A stretch of 6,187 nucleotides of DNA from CAYVLI01 sp964452105 [NCBI: uncultured Nitrospinota bacterium] (GTDB lineage: Bacteria; JAUXIQ01), in the NCBI GenBank assembly GCA_964452105.1, contig CAYVLI010000168.1, forward strand, positions 1-6,187, read 5' to 3'. The position numbers and the translations under genes were made by a program. Below, piece after piece: positions 5,519 through 6,187 of the stretch (its first letter is position 1; every line of letters starts with the position of its first letter). The notes beneath the pieces were generated by a model. The model had not been told where the DNA came from. It ran no database searches and was given only the letters and a program-made list of their open reading frames with translations.

Positions 5519-5603
5519 TTCCTCCCCCTTGACGGGCGAGGAACAAAGGTGGGGGTAAAAATTAATTACCCCTCCTTAATCCCTCCCGACAGGGGAAGGA
5601 AAA
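5519..5603. repeat. Imperfect palindromic intergenic element
   Basis: The left arm TTCCTCCCCCTTGACGGG (5519-5536) is imperfectly mirrored by CCCTCCCGACAGGGGAAGGA (5581-5600). The centre is a perfect hairpin, GGGGTAA (5552-5558) with TTACCCC (5566-5572) around a 7-base loop. The pattern resembles a type of GC-rich palindrome I have seen between genes in many environmental bacterial genomes. No protein is encoded. Confidence 0.6.
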
Positions 5604-5611
5604 AAGAGATT

Positions 5612-5625
5612 TTGGTTTCAACCAA
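5612..5625. promoter_or_regulatory. 14-bp palindrome, possible operator
   Basis: TTGGTT-TC-AACCAA is a perfect 6-bp inverted repeat with a 2-bp centre, a size and symmetry typical of dimeric repressor sites. It lies about 50 bp upstream of the candidate KAP promoter. No regulator gene is visible, so binding is inference. Confidence 0.35.
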
Positions 5626-5645
5626 TAACGCCACACACAGGGGGG

Positions 5646-5701
5646 TTAACAGGAGTCTCGATTCGAAACCTGCCGTTGCCAATCTCCCGGACTCCTGTTA
5701 A
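5646..5701. repeat. Perfect 12-bp inverted repeat around a 32-bp centre
   Basis: TTAACAGGAGTC (5646-5657) and GACTCCTGTTAA (5690-5701) are exact reverse complements. As RNA they would form a 12-bp stem with a 32-base loop. As DNA they could be two half-operators 44 bp apart. The right arm overlaps the candidate -10 box before the NTPase gene. Confidence 0.8.
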
Positions 5702-5704
5702 TAT
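5676..5704 (+). promoter_or_regulatory. Candidate promoter of the KAP NTPase gene
   Basis: TTGCCA (5676-5681) is followed after 17 bp by TAATAT (5699-5704). These match 5 of 6 and 4 of 6 consensus bases. Transcription would begin near 5711, about 86 bases before the ATG. The -10 box overlaps the right arm of the 12-bp inverted repeat. Confidence 0.4.
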
Positions 5705-5749
5705 GGAAGAATCGGAAGCGTAACCGCAGCAGCCGATTCTCAGCTTCCA
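5704..5749 (+). repeat. Long hairpin upstream of the KAP NTPase gene
   Basis: AGAATCGG (5708-5715) pairs perfectly with CCGATTCT (5733-5740) around a 17-base loop. The stem extends outward through TGGAA (5704-5708) and TTCCA (5745-5749), which share base 5708 with the inner stem, across a CAGC bulge. It ends 47 bases before the ATG, so it would fall partly or wholly in the mRNA leader. It is not followed by a T-run and is therefore not a standard terminator. Confidence 0.65.
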
Positions 5750-5796
5750 GGTGCGGAAACCCTGCGGCGCTGTAAATGAAAATGGGAGCTTGAGCC

Positions 5797-6187
5797 ATGG
5801 ACGGTCCTACGGCAAGAAACGACGAGCCGACCAGTGAGGACAAGCTGAACAGGGAGCAGTTCGCCAACGGTTTTGCCAGGTTAGCGGCGACCTGCGAGAC
5901 CCCGCTGGTCATCGGCCTCTACGGGACGTGGGGCGTGGGCAAAACCTCTCTAATGAAGCTCATCAAGGAAAATCTGGACGCCGAAAAGATCAGGTCGGTC
6001 TGGTTCAACCCCTGGCTGCATCAGTTCGATGAGTCGCCAGCCGTCGCCCTCGTGCAGGCGATAGTCCATGAGCTTAATATAGAGAATGAGGCAAAAAATA
6101 CCGCCATAAAAATAGCCAGGGCCATCGGCTCAGGGTTGCTGAACAGAGTGACGGGCGTCAGCCTCGGAGACATGGAGGCGGAAGAGG
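5797..6187 (+). CDS. KAP-family P-loop NTPase, N-terminal part (3' end outside window)
   Basis: An open frame of 130 codons runs from the ATG at 5797 to the window edge. GGGAG (5784-5788) lies 8 bases before the ATG, and an in-frame TGA directly upstream rules out a longer form. EDKLNREQFANGFARLAA (14-31) matches the segment that precedes the nucleotide-binding loop in KAP proteins. PLVIGLYGTWGVGKTSLMKL (36-55) is a Walker A motif with G48-K49-T50. VWFNPWLHQFDE (68-79) carries the FNPW motif that is characteristic of KAP NTPases. Walker B and any membrane segments would lie beyond the window. No membrane helix is seen in the first 130 residues. The family belongs to the STAND-like P-loop class. 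Bacterial members are scattered by horizontal transfer, several have been linked to phage defence, and others have no known role. Defence for this copy is only a possibility. Confidence 0.88.
   Translation, partial: MDGPTARNDEPTSEDKLNREQFANGFARLAATCETPLVIGLYGTWGVGKTSLMKLIKENLDAEKIRSVWFNPWLHQFDESPAVALVQAIVHELNIENEAKNTAIKIARAIGSGLLNRVTGVSLGDMEAEE

Larger units (their letters stand above)
5209..5796. other. Divergent gene-free region rich in palindromes
   Basis: This 588-bp stretch between nrdJ and the KAP NTPase gene has no supportable gene. It holds the nrdJ promoter, two 30-bp hairpin repeats, a purine-rich string AGCAGAGAGCGCAGAGAAC (5487-5505), an imperfect palindromic element, a 14-bp palindrome, and a structured region directly before the NTPase gene. 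The density of inverted repeats contrasts with the 32-bp spacings inside the two gene blocks. Confidence 0.7.

Noticed and set aside
5646-5701. tRNA-like fragment on the minus strand (GGTTTCGAATC at 5670-5660)
   Set aside because: The 56-base unit is too short and has no D-arm, anticodon stem or matching T-stem.

Overview
The window holds seven ordinary-looking bacterial genes or gene parts, in two co-directional blocks plus one gene entering at the right edge. The sequence alone does not identify the organism. Moderately GC-rich DNA, GGAGG-type ribosome sites, TTG starts, sigma70-type promoters (TTGACA, TGnTATAAT), an oxygen-independent class II ribonucleotide reductase and the iron-sulfur enzyme QueH suggest an anaerobe, perhaps a Clostridia-like Bacillota. 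Chloroflexota or an anaerobic Actinomycetota are also possible. This placement is inference.

Layout. (1) Plus strand, 1-1937: the C-terminal third of a class III (omega-amino acid type) aminotransferase, a LUD-domain protein of the lactate-utilisation family, and 32 bp later a small ImmA/IrrE-type protein whose zinc motif reads HEIFE instead of HExxH. (2) 1938-2298: a convergent gene-free gap with two hairpin repeats. One is a three-way-junction repeat that also looks like an intrinsic terminator for the minus-strand block. (3) Minus strand, 5208 down to 2299: nrdJ, queH and a FeoA-like gene that overlaps the queH tail. nrdJ has a good promoter (TTGACA-17-GATAAT), and queH has its own extended -10 promoter in the 32-bp gap behind nrdJ. 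(4) 5209-5796: a 588-bp divergent gap rich in short palindromes: two 30-bp hairpin repeats, an imperfect palindromic element, a perfect 14-bp palindrome, a 12-bp perfect inverted repeat over a candidate promoter, and a long hairpin. (5) Plus strand from 5797: the first 130 codons of a KAP-family P-loop NTPase that runs off the window.

Functionally, block 3 combines housekeeping functions: deoxynucleotide synthesis, queuosine tRNA modification, and a small iron-linked SH3-like domain. Block 1 is metabolic with an unexplained protease-like partner. The least ordinary part is the right edge. KAP NTPases are often found in accessory and defence loci, and this one has an unusually structured upstream region. 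With only its N-terminal part visible and no partner gene, a new system cannot be claimed from this window, but the right-hand continuation deserves attention.
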